Assembly (NCBI GenBank): GCA_015492075.1
Contig: WGFU01000042.1
Coordinates: 1 to 40,965 of the forward strand
From: Gammaproteobacteria bacterium
Lineage (GTDB): Bacteria; Pseudomonadota; Gammaproteobacteria; GCA-2400775
Length of the DNA stretch: 40,965 bases
Direction of reading: 5' to 3'
Position numbers and translations under genes: made by a program. Shown one piece after another: positions 1 to 9,309 of the stretch (position 1 is the first letter of the stretch; the number at the start of each line of letters is the position of its first letter). Under the pieces are notes generated by a model. It saw only the letters and a program-made list of their open reading frames with translations. It did not search any database and was not told the DNA's origin.

Positions 1-151
1 AATCTATCTGGCGATACAGGAAGCATCCAAAAAGTGGACCATGCCGATCCGAAGCTGGAAACCCGATCTCAATCGTTTTATGATTGAGTTTGAAGAAAGA
101 CTAACTGACTATGTTTAATTAGAGCAGTTACACAGAATTATTTACAGGCTC
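1..151 (+). mobile_element. 3' end of an IS256-type insertion sequence (cut by window edge)
   Basis: The segment holds the last codons of an IS256-family transposase followed by a short non-coding tail. The tail (about 127-151) reads like a terminal inverted repeat, with TTACACAGAATTATTTACAG near the tip. This resembles the ends of IS256-family elements, which carry a TGTGTAA-type stretch. The outer boundary near 151 is inferred because the reverse-strand isochorismatase homology stops there. The other end and most of the transposase lie outside the window, so copy status cannot be judged. Confidence 0.6.
2..118 (+). CDS. IS256-family transposase, C-terminal fragment (partial at window start)
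   Basis: Reading from base 2 gives 38 residues beginning IYLAIQEASKKWTMPIRSWK and ending in LTDYV before a TAA stop. The pattern 'AIQEASKKWT-MPI-xxW-KPxLNRFxIEFExRL' is the characteristic C-terminus of IS256-family (mutator-type DDE) transposases. The catalytic DDE residues lie upstream, outside the window. The family is clear, but whether the full gene is intact cannot be seen. Confidence 0.8.
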   Translation: MYLAIQEASKKWTMPIRSWKPDLNRFMIEFEERLTDYV

Positions 152-342
152 GACTCCCCAGCACCAACAAAGGGAAAATCACACGTCGCACAAGCCTCAT
201 TATCAATGATGACCTTGTATTCCTGGTGAAAAGCATCCCTAACGGTGCTTTCAACACACATATGCGCGGTAAACCCGCAAATAATCAAAGTATCTATCTC
301 TCTCATCCAGTAAATCCTATTTCTACTAGGCGCGTTTTCCAC
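142..342 (-). pseudogene. Isochorismatase-like cysteine hydrolase remnant, interrupted by the IS256-type element
   Basis: Sixty-six codons include IDTLIICGFTAHMCVESTVRDAF and YKVIIDNEACAT. This is the core of the isochorismatase/nicotinamidase-like cysteine hydrolase fold; the Cys in TAHMCVEST matches the nucleophile. Family members are about 180-220 residues, so only the central third remains. The N-terminal half with the catalytic Asp and Lys is missing: the residues before IDTLI do not look like the family. The C-terminus runs into the IS end, and the stop codon lies inside the IS tail. It starts with GTG and has no obvious ribosome site. I read it as a dead remnant. Confidence 0.7.
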
Positions 343-455
343 ATTGAACGAAATAAATCACATCTCTAATTCCAGTAAGTTGATATTTTATCCATTTGTA
401 CCGCCTCTACTACACGTGGCTCAAGAGGGCTAAATTGATTTAACACATAACGCTT

Positions 456-475
456 CGCATCACTTTTGTGATGCG
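456..475. repeat. Perfect 8-bp inverted repeat with TTTT loop
   Basis: The arms CGCATCAC and GTGATGCG are separated by TTTT. The hairpin sits between the isochorismatase remnant and the 3' end of the frameshifted HNH gene. There is no T-tract on either side, so it is not a classical intrinsic terminator. It may be a weak stop for the HNH transcript or debris of an element. Confidence 0.4.
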
Positions 476-501
476 CAGTGATGCTCACCATAAAAATTTT
501 T

Positions 502-1019
502 CTAATAACAGCGCCTTGTTAAAGGCGTAATGCCTTCTTGAGCCTGCTTGTAACGTAAATTAATTAATGTCATTGCAACCTGCCCAACATCTTCATATAA
601 ATTATCAGCGAACTCATGAAGGTTTAAATTTGGATCATAGTTTTTTACGGCAACGAATGACTCAATTTTTTTATTCTTTCTTCGGCCTCGCTATCGGATT
701 TTAATTGAATAAAATCTTGCCATGGCTTTTGTTGCTTTTCGTTATTGCAAGGTGAGCAGCAAGGGACAACATTACCCCATGCATGAAGACCAAGAGAAGT
801 TTTATTCATTGGTATCAAGTGATCTTTAGACAAAGACTTTCTGTCTATTTGCGTGCCACAAATACAACACTGGTGATTGAAGTAATCGAGCAACTCATCT
901 TTTTGAGCTATCTTAGGGACAAATGGTTCGAAGCCTCTTGCTTCGTCATAGAACTTGCCTACATCTTGAAGAAAGATGCGAATAGCACTATTTGATATGT
1001 GTGATTTACTTCGAGCCAT
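502..1019 (-). pseudogene. HNH endonuclease, open frame broken by a -1 shift at an A7 run
   Basis: The ATG frame encodes 124 residues (645-1019) with a Zn-ribbon HNH core: CCICGTQ, then SKDHLIPMN, then CCSPCNNEKQQKPW. This is the pattern CxxC...DH(L/I)P...N...CxxCN of HNH nucleases. The frame ends at 645, just after seven A residues on the coding strand (plus positions 666-672). If the reading slips -1 there, it continues for about 55 more residues (ESFVAVKNYDPNLNLHEFAD, then NLYEDVGQVAMTLINLRYKQ) to a TAG at 502. The extension looks like real protein. The gene is therefore disrupted, carries a sequencing indel, or uses ribosomal slippage. A possible -10 TATAAT lies at 1046-1051, and an AAGGGA ribosome site stands just before the ATG. 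The partner or target is unknown. Confidence 0.65.
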
Positions 1020-1350
1020 AATTTCCCTTTAGCACTTAACAGCCTATTATACAGCGACCATGGTTCATACCGCTATTAACATTCTTTGCATTTTACCTGC
1101 CATTGATCAATTTCCCTTTATTTTTCAGTAAATTATTACTGTATTCGTTTTATTCCCCCACAAGTGATACCTAGTGACTCTATACCGCCTTTTAGCTATT
1201 GTTCACTACCAGGGTTTACACTCACTATCCATGTAACTCATTATTTTCTATTTATTTTTTTATAAAAAACGGCTTTTGTGGTAAAAAGAACAGGTGGCCG
1301 CTATGTATCACATTGGGTTCAGCATTAAATAGAGGCGCAGCCAAACCACT
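1020..1350. other. AT-rich intergenic stretch between divergent HNH gene and M23 peptidase gene
   Basis: No convincing gene is present in either direction. It must hold the divergent promoters. On the minus side a TATAAT (plus 1046-1051) lies about 27 bases before the HNH start, but the -35 is poor. On the plus side an AT-rich run around 1240-1270 precedes the M23 gene; no strong -35/-10 pair stands out. Confidence 0.5.
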
Positions 1351-2268
1351 ATGAACTTAAATATCAGTGTGTCAACAAAGCATTCTTTGTGCCGTTATGG
1401 TGGTTCTTTCGTATTACTCTTACTGGCAATCGCTACCAGTACAGTTTCTCTCGCCGCCAACCTGCCGCAGGCCAGCGCTGTACCAGGTGGTGTCGCGGTT
1501 GTCGCTCTTTCTGATGATGCAGATTTCAGCCAGGTTCGGTTTGGTAACAAGCGGGTGATGACGGTGGTAGACGGTGACCAATGGTATGCTGTGGTGGGCC
1601 TGGACTTGAGCACGAAACCTGGTGCTCAATCGCTAAGCTATAAAAACAAGCATGGCGAAACCAAACAGCTTTCGTTTAACGTTGCAGACAAAAGCTATCG
1701 GGAACAGCGCATCACGCTAAAAAATAAACGTCAGGTGAATCCTTATAAAAAGGACCTTGATCGCATTGTCAAGGAGCGCAAGCTGATTCGCGCTGCATTT
1801 TCGAAGTGGACGAATCGTAGCGATATCAATATGCAGTTTGAACAACCAGTTGCTGGGCCGTTTAGCAGTCCTTTTGGTCTAAAACGTTTTTTTAACGATC
1901 AGCCACGTAGTCCACACAGCGGCTTGGATATTGCTGCGCCGTCAGGCACACCGATTTATACGCCTGCCGAGGGCACTGTCATTGAAACCGGTGATTTCTT
2001 TTTTAACGGCAAGACGGTATTTATTGATCACGGCCAGGGTTTGGTGACGATGTACTGCCATATGAGCGAGATCAGCGTTGCCAACGGTGATGCCTTGCAG
2101 CGTGGCGATGTGATCGGCGCGGTGGGTGCAAGCGGTCGTGTCACCGGCGCGCACTTGCATTGGAGCGTCAGCCTTAACGGTGTGCGGGTTGATCCGGTAT
2201 TATTTTTAAAGCCTTTTGATACGCCATCAGCCCAGCCCTTGCACGCCCGCAGTGAGGGGACTCGCTGA
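1351..2268 (+). CDS. M23 family metallopeptidase (LytM/peptidoglycan DD-endopeptidase type), secreted
   Basis: The 305-residue protein has an N-terminal signal peptide (hydrophobic stretch about 19-35, with a likely cleavage after SLAA). A middle region of about 120 residues follows, then a C-terminal Peptidase_M23 domain (about 170-287). The zinc and catalytic pattern is complete: H189 and D193 in HSGLDIAAPSG, H237 in YCHMS, and H268/H270 in GAHLHW. Family members cut cross-link peptides of peptidoglycan in the periplasm. There is no LysM or coiled-coil EnvC/NlpD region, so a division-activator role is not supported. The gene converges on der with an 18-base gap. Start choice is moderately certain: an in-frame GTG at 1369 would give a more usual signal peptide, and neither start has a strong ribosome site. 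Confidence 0.9.
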   Translation: MNLNISVSTKHSLCRYGGSFVLLLLAIATSTVSLAANLPQASAVPGGVAVVALSDDADFSQVRFGNKRVMTVVDGDQWYAVVGLDLSTKPGAQSLSYKNKHGETKQLSFNVADKSYREQRITLKNKRQVNPYKKDLDRIVKERKLIRAAFSKWTNRSDINMQFEQPVAGPFSSPFGLKRFFNDQPRSPHSGLDIAAPSGTPIYTPAEGTVIETGDFFFNGKTVFIDHGQGLVTMYCHMSEISVANGDALQRGDVIGAVGASGRVTGAHLHWSVSLNGVRVDPVLFLKPFDTPSAQPLHARSEGTR

Positions 2269-2286
2269 GAGATACAGGCTTAAGGC

Positions 2287-3690
2287 TTATCTTTTCTTGG
2301 CGTTCTTTTTAACCCGTTTCATTAAGCGCTTACGTTTATATTCCTGCCTAGGCGTAAGTGTATTACGCCTGTTCTTGTACGGGTTTTCATGCCCCTTGAA
2401 TTCTATGCGCAAGGGCGTGCCATGTAGCTTCAGAACTTTACGGAAGGTATTGGATAAATAGCGTTTATAACTGGCGGGTACGCGTTCAACCTGATTACCG
2501 TGGACAACAATAACCGGTGGGTTGCGTCCGCCCTGATGGGCGTAGCGCAGCTTAATGCGGCGGCTGCGCATGATCGGTGGTTGATGCTGGATGACCATAT
2601 CTTCCAACAGCTTGGTTAGCAAGGGTGTTGGGAAGTGTTTCATGGCACTGTCGTAGGCTTTGTCAATCGAAGTGATTAAATCACCGACACCGGTGCCGTG
2701 CAAAGCAGAAATAAAATGAATATCAGCAAAATCGACAAAGGTGAGTTTTCTGCTCAGGGTATAACGGATGCTTTCACGTTGCTCTTTCGGTAGGTGATCC
2801 CACTTATTAACCGCAATGACCAGGGCTCTACCTGCAGTTAAGGCATGGCCAAGCAAGCGTACATCTTGATCGGTAATGTCTTCTTGTGCATCAATCACGC
2901 TGATGACCACATTACTGTCTTCAATCGCTTTAAGTGCTTTAACGACACTAAATTTTTCGACCATGTCATCGACACGGCTGCGACGACGAATACCTGCAGT
3001 GTCAATTAGAGTATAGGGTTTACCGTCACGCTCAAAGGGAATGGTGATACTGTCGCGGGTGGTTCCTGGCATATCACAGGTGACGACGCGATCTTCGCCC
3101 AGCAGACGATTAATCAGTGTTGATTTACCGACATTAGGTCGACCAACAACGGCGATACGTGGACCGGCATTGTCGTCTTCTTCATCGCTCGCTTCATCAA
3201 TTGGGAAATCAGCGAGAATGGTCGACAATAAGTCTCTGACACCTTGTCCATGCGCGGCGGCAATCACCGCTGGCTCACCCAAGCCTAGCGCAAGAAAATC
3301 GCTAACGGTGCGATCATAAGGCAAGCCCTCTGCCTTGTTGACGACTAACTGAATCGGTTTACCACGGCGACGTAGTTGCTGGGCAATCACCTCGTCTGCG
3401 GCATTAAGACCAGCGCGGCCATCGGTGAGAAAACAAACCAGGTCGGCTTCGTCGATAGCGTTCCAGACCTGGTCCAGCGTTAAACCATCCACCCCTTCCA
3501 GCTTACCGCTGATACCGCCGGTATCGATCACTATAAAGCTGCGATCGTCGTACTTGCCAACACCATAAATACGATCGCGCGTTAGCCCTGGCTGATCTGC
3601 CACCAAGGCATCTCTGCTGCGGGTTAAACGATTAAACAAGGTCGACTTGCCCACATTAGGACTGCCGACAAGCGCGATGACAGGTTTCAT
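2287..3690 (-). CDS. der: Ribosome biogenesis GTPase Der (EngA)
   Basis: The protein is 467 residues with two tandem GTPase domains and a C-terminal KH-like domain, the hallmark of Der, which assists 50S subunit maturation. Walker A motifs are GSPNVGKST (about 9-17) and GRPNVGKST (about 183-191). G3 motifs are DTGG (about 56-59) and DTAG (about 230-233). The second domain has a canonical NKWD (295-298), while the first has NKAE, so the usual Asp of NKxD is replaced by Glu. The basic tail ends in [16 protein letters not shown]. It is the last gene of the ndk-to-der run, 54 bases after bamB. Length is slightly short of the ~490 typical of E. coli. Confidence 0.97.
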   Translation of the reverse strand: MKPVIALVGSPNVGKSTLFNRLTRSRDALVADQPGLTRDRIYGVGKYDDRSFIVIDTGGISGKLEGVDGLTLDQVWNAIDEADLVCFLTDGRAGLNAADEVIAQQLRRRGKPIQLVVNKAEGLPYDRTVSDFLALGLGEPAVIAAAHGQGVRDLLSTILADFPIDEASDEEDDNAGPRIAVVGRPNVGKSTLINRLLGEDRVVTCDMPGTTRDSITIPFERDGKPYTLIDTAGIRRRSRVDDMVEKFSVVKALKAIEDSNVVISVIDAQEDITDQDVRLLGHALTAGRALVIAVNKWDHLPKEQRESIRYTLSRKLTFVDFADIHFISALHGTGVGDLITSIDKAYDSAMKHFPTPLLTKLLEDMVIQHQPPIMRSRRIKLRYAHQGGRNPPVIVVHGNQVERVPASYKRYLSNTFRKVLKLHGTPLRIEFKGHENPYKNRRNTLTPRQEYKRKRLMKRVKKNAKKR

Positions 3691-3744
3691 ACTGAACAGT
3701 TTACCAAATGACTTTATCAGGCCGTGACGAAGGCATGAGACCTA

Positions 3745-4890
3745 TCAATGGGAACGGGGTGAAGATAATTGAACGGCGCTGATACTACCACTTTTACCCA
3801 TGACAAATAATACGCCATCCGCAACAACAGGAGCGCTCAACACACCTTTGCTAGCAAGGCGGCGACGTGAAACAAAGGTGCCATCAGCTTTACTAAGCCA
3901 GTGTACATAGCCGTCGAAGTCGCCGACGACGACGTAGTCGCCCTGCAAGGCAGGACCGGTGATGGAGCGGCGCTGTAGTTTTTCCTGCGTCCATAATGTG
4001 GCGCCGGTCTTGAGATCCAGGGCCCAGACCTTGTCGTCGGCAGCGCTGACATAGAGCGCGTTGTCGTCAACTGCCAGGCCCGCATAAGCCGATATATCAC
4101 GTGACCAAATGGGACGGCCGTTATCAACATTGAGCGCTGAAACGCGACCCTGATAGGAAGCGACATAAACAATATCGTTAGCAACGACAAGATTACTGTC
4201 AATATCGACAATACGTTCAAGCTCGGTACGGCCTTGCGGCACGCCGGCAGTAACACTCCACAGCAATTTGCCGTCGGCAATGCTCAACATGTCGAGATGG
4301 CCGCTGGCAAAGCCAGCGAGCACGCGGTCACCCAGCGCTACGGGTGCACTACCACCTTGTAGAATCAATGCAGGGGTTTGCCGTTGGTGTGTCCAAATTC
4401 GCTGGCCGTTATCGCTACGGTGTCCATAGAGATGACCATCAGTCGTAGACACCACCACCACACCATTGCTTTCTTGCGGCGCGGCCAACACTTCGCTGGC
4501 GACATTACTTCGCCACGCGATGTCACCGTTATCACGGTTTAATGCTAAAACATCACCCTCGTAGCTAGCGACATAGATATGCGATTTACCGACACCGACA
4601 CCACCACCAAGACGTAATTTGGTGTCAACACGCCAAACTTTTTTTCCTTTTACGCCTGAGAATGCAGCAACATGACCAGACTCGGTTGCGGCGTAGACAA
4701 TGTCGTTGGCAACGGCAAGCTTTAAGCGGGCAAAACTTTTCTTCGCTTTATTAGGCAGTGATGACGACCACAATTTTTCGGTGTCGACACTTTTCTGAAT
4801 TTTACTTAGCGGAGTGGGTGGCTCAAGTTTTTTGCTATTGGCACAGGCCACCAGCGCAACGGCCATCAACAGAACAGTGATGACTCTCAA
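3745..4890 (-). CDS. bamB: Outer membrane protein assembly factor BamB
   Basis: This is a 381-residue lipoprotein: the signal peptide ends in the lipobox LVAC, with the lipid-bearing cysteine at residue 16. The rest is a PQQ/WD-like beta-propeller with repeated A-x-(D/N)-x-xxG-x-xxW strands, such as LNRDNGDIAWRS, LNVDNGRPIWSR and LDLKTGATLWTQ. BamB binds BamA in the periplasm as part of the BAM complex that folds outer-membrane beta-barrels. Its start overlaps the yfgM stop by four bases, which suggests translational coupling. Neighbours yfgM, hisS and der match the conserved gammaproteobacterial order. Confidence 0.96.
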   Translation of the reverse strand: MRVITVLLMAVALVACANSKKLEPPTPLSKIQKSVDTEKLWSSSLPNKAKKSFARLKLAVANDIVYAATESGHVAAFSGVKGKKVWRVDTKLRLGGGVGVGKSHIYVASYEGDVLALNRDNGDIAWRSNVASEVLAAPQESNGVVVVSTTDGHLYGHRSDNGQRIWTHQRQTPALILQGGSAPVALGDRVLAGFASGHLDMLSIADGKLLWSVTAGVPQGRTELERIVDIDSNLVVANDIVYVASYQGRVSALNVDNGRPIWSRDISAYAGLAVDDNALYVSAADDKVWALDLKTGATLWTQEKLQRRSITGPALQGDYVVVGDFDGYVHWLSKADGTFVSRRRLASKGVLSAPVVADGVLFVMGKSGSISAVQLSSPRSH

Positions 4891-5537
4891 CGGCTTGCAC
4901 CGTTGTCGCTATTATCTTCCCCGAGGCTATCTAGCTTCATGCGTAAGGCTTGGCCACCAACGCGCGCGTTCGGGTCTGACAATGCGCTTTGGTAGGCTTT
5001 ACGCGCCTCATCAATCTCGCCCCGAGCCATGTAGATATCACCCCGCAGCTCCTGAAAATGTGAAGAAAAAGCATCATTGTCACCATCAATCAAAACAAGC
5101 GCTTGGTCATAATTTGACTCAGCAACAAGGATGCGCGCCAGCCGCAACCGCGCTAGCACATCGAGACCCTCAATCGCCGGCTTGTCGATGAGCGATTGCA
5201 ACACCGCCCTGGCCTGATCAGAGTCGCCAGCTTCGAACAATGCCTTGGCCCTGATTAAGGCCGCTAAATCTGTCTGGCTAGTGCCAGCATATTGCTCAAT
5301 CATCTCGCCGGCCTTGTCGGCCACGCTTGCACTGTCACCGACATTGAGTTCGTTCAATAGCAGCGCCAGCTGCGCTGATGCTGCTTCAGAGCTGGATTGC
5401 TTATGATCAAACCAGGCGCGCCCGCCAAAGAGCGCAGCAATGCCTAAAACCAAACCGACAATGACGACGGTGCCGTTTTCATTCCACCATTTTTTCAGTG
5501 CTTCGAGTTGTTCGTCTTCACCGGGATAGGTAGCCAC
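4887..5537 (-). CDS. yfgM: YfgM family inner-membrane TPR protein (SecYEG-associated)
   Basis: The protein is 216 residues. A short cytoplasmic N-terminus (MATYPGEDEQLEALKKWWNE) precedes one membrane helix at about 23-43 (VVIVGLVLGIAALFGGRAWF). The periplasmic part has TPR-like helical repeats, such as ALFEAGDSDQARAVLQSLID and GDIYMARGEIDEARKAYQSA. In E. coli YfgM sits at the SecYEG translocon with PpiD and helps periplasmic chaperone handover. Context supports the call: it lies between hisS (27 bases upstream) and bamB (four-base overlap). Confidence 0.94.
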   Translation of the reverse strand: MATYPGEDEQLEALKKWWNENGTVVIVGLVLGIAALFGGRAWFDHKQSSSEAASAQLALLLNELNVGDSASVADKAGEMIEQYAGTSQTDLAALIRAKALFEAGDSDQARAVLQSLIDKPAIEGLDVLARLRLARILVAESNYDQALVLIDGDNDAFSSHFQELRGDIYMARGEIDEARKAYQSALSDPNARVGGQALRMKLDSLGEDNSDNGASR

Positions 5538-5564
5538 CGGACTCTCCTCAATGTATTAATACCG

Positions 5565-6854
5565 TCACGCCTTATTGACGTGACCCGCTAGTATTTCAGT
5601 CAAACGCTGGGCAACTTTTGTCTGCTCAAGCCGTTGCTGGGCTTGGTCATCGCGTAAAAACTTAAGGCCAACCGTGGCCGTCTTCACTTCATCATCCGCC
5701 AGTATCAAGGCGACATGTGCGCCAGATTTGTCTGCCCGTTTCATTTGGCTCTTGAAGCTGCCGCCGCCACAAAGGCTTTGTAGACGCAGTGCAGGCAAGG
5801 CACTACGAATGGACTCTGCCAATACTATGCCGTTGGCCTGGGCCGCTTCACCCACCATAACCAGGCAGACATCAAGCTGCGATGCTTGCTTATCGTTGGC
5901 ACTTAACTGCAGCAACTCAAGCAAACGCTCCAAACCAATGGCAAAACCTATGGCTGTGGTATCGCGCCCGCCCAGCTGAGCAACCAGACCATCATAGCGA
6001 CCACCGGCGCACACCGTCCCTTGCGCACCCAGTTGATCTGTCACCCACTCAAATACAGTGGCATTGTAATAATCTAGGCCGCGAACCAAACGCGGATTCA
6101 CCCGGTAGCTGATGCCAACACTATCGAGCATAGCTCTGAATTGTGCAAAGTGCTCGCGCGACTCTTGATCAAGCGCATCAATTAACTGCGGTGCTTGCGC
6201 AATGATGTCCTGCATAGCCGGATTCTTGCTATCAAGAATACGCAGAGGATTGGCTTCCATGCGACGTAAGCTGTCTTCGTCAAGCTGTTCTTTATGCTCG
6301 CCCCAATACTGCAGCAACTGCCCGCGGTAGCGCGCGCGTGCATCAGCAGAGCCTAACGAATTAATCTGTAGCTCCAAACCCTTGATCCCGAGCTCTTGCC
6401 ATAAACGCGCACTCAACATGATGAGCTCGGCGTCAATATCCGGCCCGGCCATACCATAGGCCTCAACACCAAGCTGATGAAACTGCCGATAACGACCCTT
6501 TTGTGGTCGCTCATGACGAAACATAGGCCCGCTATACCAAAGTCGTTGCCGTTGATTATGCAGCAAGCCATTTTCGATCGCTGCGCGGACGCAACCTGCC
6601 GTCCCTTCCGGTCGTAATGACAAACTGTCCCCGTTACGATCTTTGAAAGTGTACATTTCTTTTTCAACAATATCGGTGGCCGCACCAACTGCGCGTTGAA
6701 AAAGCTCGGTTTTTTCCACTACAGGCAGGCGTATTTGGCTATAGCCATAGCGTGCCATCAGGTCTGTGAGTTTTGACTCTAATACTAACCAGGACGCAGT
6801 AGTATTGGGCAGAATATCATTCATTCCGCGCACTGCTTGAATATACTTAGACAC
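5565..6854 (-). CDS. hisS: Histidine--tRNA ligase
   Basis: The 429-residue protein has class II synthetase motifs. Motif 2 is [20 protein letters not shown]. The histidine-specific signatures are [12 protein letters not shown] (HisRS motif A, LxRGLDYY) and [14 protein letters not shown]. Motif 3 is in [17 protein letters not shown]. The C-terminal anticodon-binding domain covers about 325-425. The length matches E. coli HisRS (424). It charges tRNA-His in the cytosol. The start [16 protein letters not shown] matches the family N-terminus. pilW lies 38 bases upstream; in many relatives rodZ and ispG would stand there. Confidence 0.98.
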   Translation of the reverse strand: MSKYIQAVRGMNDILPNTTASWLVLESKLTDLMARYGYSQIRLPVVEKTELFQRAVGAATDIVEKEMYTFKDRNGDSLSLRPEGTAGCVRAAIENGLLHNQRQRLWYSGPMFRHERPQKGRYRQFHQLGVEAYGMAGPDIDAELIMLSARLWQELGIKGLELQINSLGSADARARYRGQLLQYWGEHKEQLDEDSLRRMEANPLRILDSKNPAMQDIIAQAPQLIDALDQESREHFAQFRAMLDSVGISYRVNPRLVRGLDYYNATVFEWVTDQLGAQGTVCAGGRYDGLVAQLGGRDTTAIGFAIGLERLLELLQLSANDKQASQLDVCLVMVGEAAQANGIVLAESIRSALPALRLQSLCGGGSFKSQMKRADKSGAHVALILADDEVKTATVGLKFLRDDQAQQRLEQTKVAQRLTEILAGHVNKA

Positions 6855-6892
6855 GTAAAACCTTTATTTCAGACTACTAACTAGCATTGGTA

Positions 6893-7642
6893 TTATTGAT
6901 TTGCCCAAAAATCCCTGAATTTTTTTGCTTCATCACTATCAGGAAAGTTTTTATATAATGCAGTGGCGTACTCACGCACGGCATCTTTATTGTCTAACGC
7001 ATTTTCAATACGAATCGCCAACCACAACGATGGCGCATTTTTTTGGCCAAGCGAAAAATAACGTTGCAAAAAAGCGCGCGCGTTTAAGACATCACCCTGC
7101 AAAAAACTGATATCCGCAAGCTGATAGAGTGAACCAACACGACGTGAGTCATGCTCAAGAGCCTGGCGGAACCGCTCAGCCGCCAACACAGAGTCACCTG
7201 CCTTACGCGCGCAAAACCCAGCATTTTCCAACGCCTCAGCGGTCAAATTATAAAATTTGTCATTGATGACTTCGACGAAATAGCGGTCAGCCTCGGCGTA
7301 CTGTTCTTGACCACAAAGATACACACCATAATTGTTTTTTATTGCCGAGTCTTTGGGCGCCAACTTCAAGGCTTTTTTGAAGTGTTTGTCCGCATACGCG
7401 TACTGCCGCATCCGGCGATAGGACTCGGCAGCGTAATGGTGGGCATCAGCCAACCGCGGATCCAGCGCAATAGCGCGTTTAAAGTTTCCAATCGCTAATT
7501 TCGGTCGGCCCTGTTGCAGATAACCCAGGCCCAAGCGGACATTGATTTCGGCAGCACTTTCACTATTCGATATGCCACCATCCTGCGTCGCACAGGCGCT
7601 AATAGCGAACAAGAATAACAAAACAAGCAATAAGCGAATCAT
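6893..7642 (-). CDS. pilW: Type IV pilus biogenesis/stability lipoprotein PilW (PilF)
   Basis: The protein is 249 residues. The signal peptide is [17 protein letters not shown] with the lipobox cysteine at residue 17. Tandem tetratricopeptide repeats follow (about 32-230), for example [20 protein letters not shown] and [20 protein letters not shown]. PilW/PilF is the outer-membrane pilotin for the PilQ secretin in type IV pili. The position immediately after rlmN, with a four-base overlap, is the conserved location of pilW/pilF. No other pilus gene is in the window. Confidence 0.93.
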   Translation of the reverse strand: MIRLLLVLLFLFAISACATQDGGISNSESAAEINVRLGLGYLQQGRPKLAIGNFKRAIALDPRLADAHHYAAESYRRMRQYAYADKHFKKALKLAPKDSAIKNNYGVYLCGQEQYAEADRYFVEVINDKFYNLTAEALENAGFCARKAGDSVLAAERFRQALEHDSRRVGSLYQLADISFLQGDVLNARAFLQRYFSLGQKNAPSLWLAIRIENALDNKDAVREYATALYKNFPDSDEAKKFRDFWANQ

Positions 7643-8751
7643 GCCACCCCCCTTGCCACCATAGCTACACGTTTCTGTTGTCGGCGTGTTTTATCGACTA
7701 TCTGACCTGCCAACTGGCCACAGGCACCATCAATATCATCACCGCGCGTCTTGCGGGTAATAGTTACCAAGCCTGCCGCCACCAACACGTTTCTAAACTT
7801 ATCAATAGTCGATTGCGGTGACCGCTTATAATCAGCTTCAGGAAATGGGTTAAACGGAATCAGGTTCACTTTTGCCTGGCGCCCTTGCAACAAACCCACT
7901 AAACGCTTGGCATGCTTAATACTGTCATTGATACCATCAAGCATGACGTATTCATAGGTCACCTTCTTACGAGGGGAATCGGCAACATAGGTCTCACAAG
8001 CCTCCAATAGATCTTTGATCGGATATTTCTTGTTCAGCGGCACAAGTTCGTTACGCAGCTCGTCATCGGGTGCATGCAACGATACGGCCAGGCTGACATC
8101 GGCAATCTCACGTAAACGCTCCAGCGCCGGGATCACTCCTGATGTGCTTAGGGTAACTCGACGTTTTGATAAACCATAGGCATCATCATCTAACATGATA
8201 TTGATAGACTTCACCACCCTGTCAAAATTCAATAATGGCTCACCCATCCCCATGAGTACAATATTGGTGATTTTGCTTTGACCATTTTCGCGAAAACCAA
8301 TCGCTTTATGTGCCAGCCAAATCTGGCCAACGATTTCGGCAACACTCAGATTACGATTAAACCCTTGATAGCCTGTCGAACAGAAACTGCACTCCAAGGC
8401 ACAACCCACTTGTGAGGAGATGCACAAAGTACCGCGTGCAGTCTCGGGGATAAACACCGTCTCGATACAATTTCCGCCATCGAGACGTAACAACCATTTA
8501 TACGTGCCATCTGCTGAAATATTTTCAGATAATATCTCTGGCATGTGCACTTCAGCAATACCCGCCAAGGTGGCACGCAGGGATTTATTAAGATCGGTCA
8601 TTTGATCAAAATCACTCACGCCACGCTGGTGAATCCACTTCATTACTTGGCTCGCACGAAACGAGCGCTCACCCATTTGGACGAACCAATCCGCCATCGC
8701 CTCGCGATCGAGGTCAAGCAGGTTGGTCTTCGTTGTGGGTGAATCAGCCAT
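7639..8751 (-). CDS. rlmN: Dual-specificity 23S rRNA/tRNA adenine-C2 methyltransferase RlmN
   Basis: This is a 370-residue radical-SAM enzyme. The 4Fe-4S ligands are C117, C121 and C124 in [13 protein letters not shown]. The C-terminal cysteine in [13 protein letters not shown] corresponds to the methyl-carrying catalytic Cys, and the SAM-binding MGMGEPLLN is present. It makes m2A2503 in 23S rRNA and m2A37 in some tRNAs. The ATG overlaps the ndk stop by one base, and its own stop overlaps pilW by four, so the three genes are probably coupled. Confidence 0.97.
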   Translation of the reverse strand: MADSPTTKTNLLDLDREAMADWFVQMGERSFRASQVMKWIHQRGVSDFDQMTDLNKSLRATLAGIAEVHMPEILSENISADGTYKWLLRLDGGNCIETVFIPETARGTLCISSQVGCALECSFCSTGYQGFNRNLSVAEIVGQIWLAHKAIGFRENGQSKITNIVLMGMGEPLLNFDRVVKSINIMLDDDAYGLSKRRVTLSTSGVIPALERLREIADVSLAVSLHAPDDELRNELVPLNKKYPIKDLLEACETYVADSPRKKVTYEYVMLDGINDSIKHAKRLVGLLQGRQAKVNLIPFNPFPEADYKRSPQSTIDKFRNVLVAAGLVTITRKTRGDDIDGACGQLAGQIVDKTRRQQKRVAMVARGVA

Positions 8752-9182
8752 TAACGGGTACGAGGACAGATTTCCTCATCAGAAAAGAAGAAAGCAATTT
8801 CTTGTTTCGCCGTATCTACGCCATCAGAACCATGACAGGCATTTTCATCAATGCTGTCAGCAAAATCAGCACGGATAGTGCCCGCCGCCGCTTCCTTAGG
8901 GTTGGTTGCACCCATAACATCACGATGCGTAGCAATCGCATTTTCACCTTCAAGCACCTGGATCATCACAGGACCTGAGGTCATGAAAGCAACCAAATCG
9001 GCGTAAAATGGACGCTCTTTGTGTACCGCATAGAAATCGCCGGCACGCTCTTCACTGAGATGCATCATTTTTGCGGCAATAACGCGTAACCCTGCCTTCT
9101 CAAAACGACTATAAATCTCACCTATCACGTTCTTGCCAACCGCATCAGGCTTGATAATCGACAAGGTTTGTTCAATCGCCAT
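8751..9182 (-). CDS. ndk: Nucleoside diphosphate kinase
   Basis: The 143 residues match the usual length. The N-terminal motif [16 protein letters not shown] and the active-site NACHGSD with phospho-histidine H117 are both intact. The enzyme transfers gamma-phosphate among NTPs and dNTPs. A clear AGGAG ribosome site lies about seven bases before the ATG. It is the first gene of the minus-strand run ndk-rlmN-pilW-hisS-yfgM-bamB-der, with a plausible promoter at 9209-9236. Confidence 0.98.
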   Translation of the reverse strand: MAIEQTLSIIKPDAVGKNVIGEIYSRFEKAGLRVIAAKMMHLSEERAGDFYAVHKERPFYADLVAFMTSGPVMIQVLEGENAIATHRDVMGATNPKEAAAGTIRADFADSIDENACHGSDGVDTAKQEIAFFFSDEEICPRTR

Positions 9183-9208
9183 ACAAAAACTCCTGGAAAT
9201 TCAATTAG

Positions 9209-9236
9209 TTAATAGAGAAAACCCGCCATAGGACAA
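9209..9236 (-). promoter_or_regulatory. Putative sigma70-type promoter of the ndk-der run
   Basis: On the minus strand TTGTCC is followed after 16 bases by TATTAA (four of six matches to each consensus hexamer). The -10 ends about 27 bases before the ndk ATG. The spacing and location between the upstream hairpin and ndk fit, but this is a pattern match only. Confidence 0.4.
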
Positions 9237-9252
9237 GGCGGACAAGCAAATC

Positions 9253-9276
9253 CCCTCTATTCTAAAGAATAGAGGG
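9253..9276 (-). terminator. 10-bp hairpin downstream of the SLC13 permease gene
   Basis: CCCTCTATTC and GAATAGAGGG form a perfect 10-bp stem around TAAA. It lies 34 bases past the stop of the permease gene and upstream of the ndk promoter, as expected for a terminator separating the two transcripts. The following minus-strand bases (GGATTTGC) hold only a weak T-tract. Confidence 0.5.
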
Positions 9277-9309
9277 CCATCTCGGCAATGAAAACAACTA
9301 TTTAACTGC

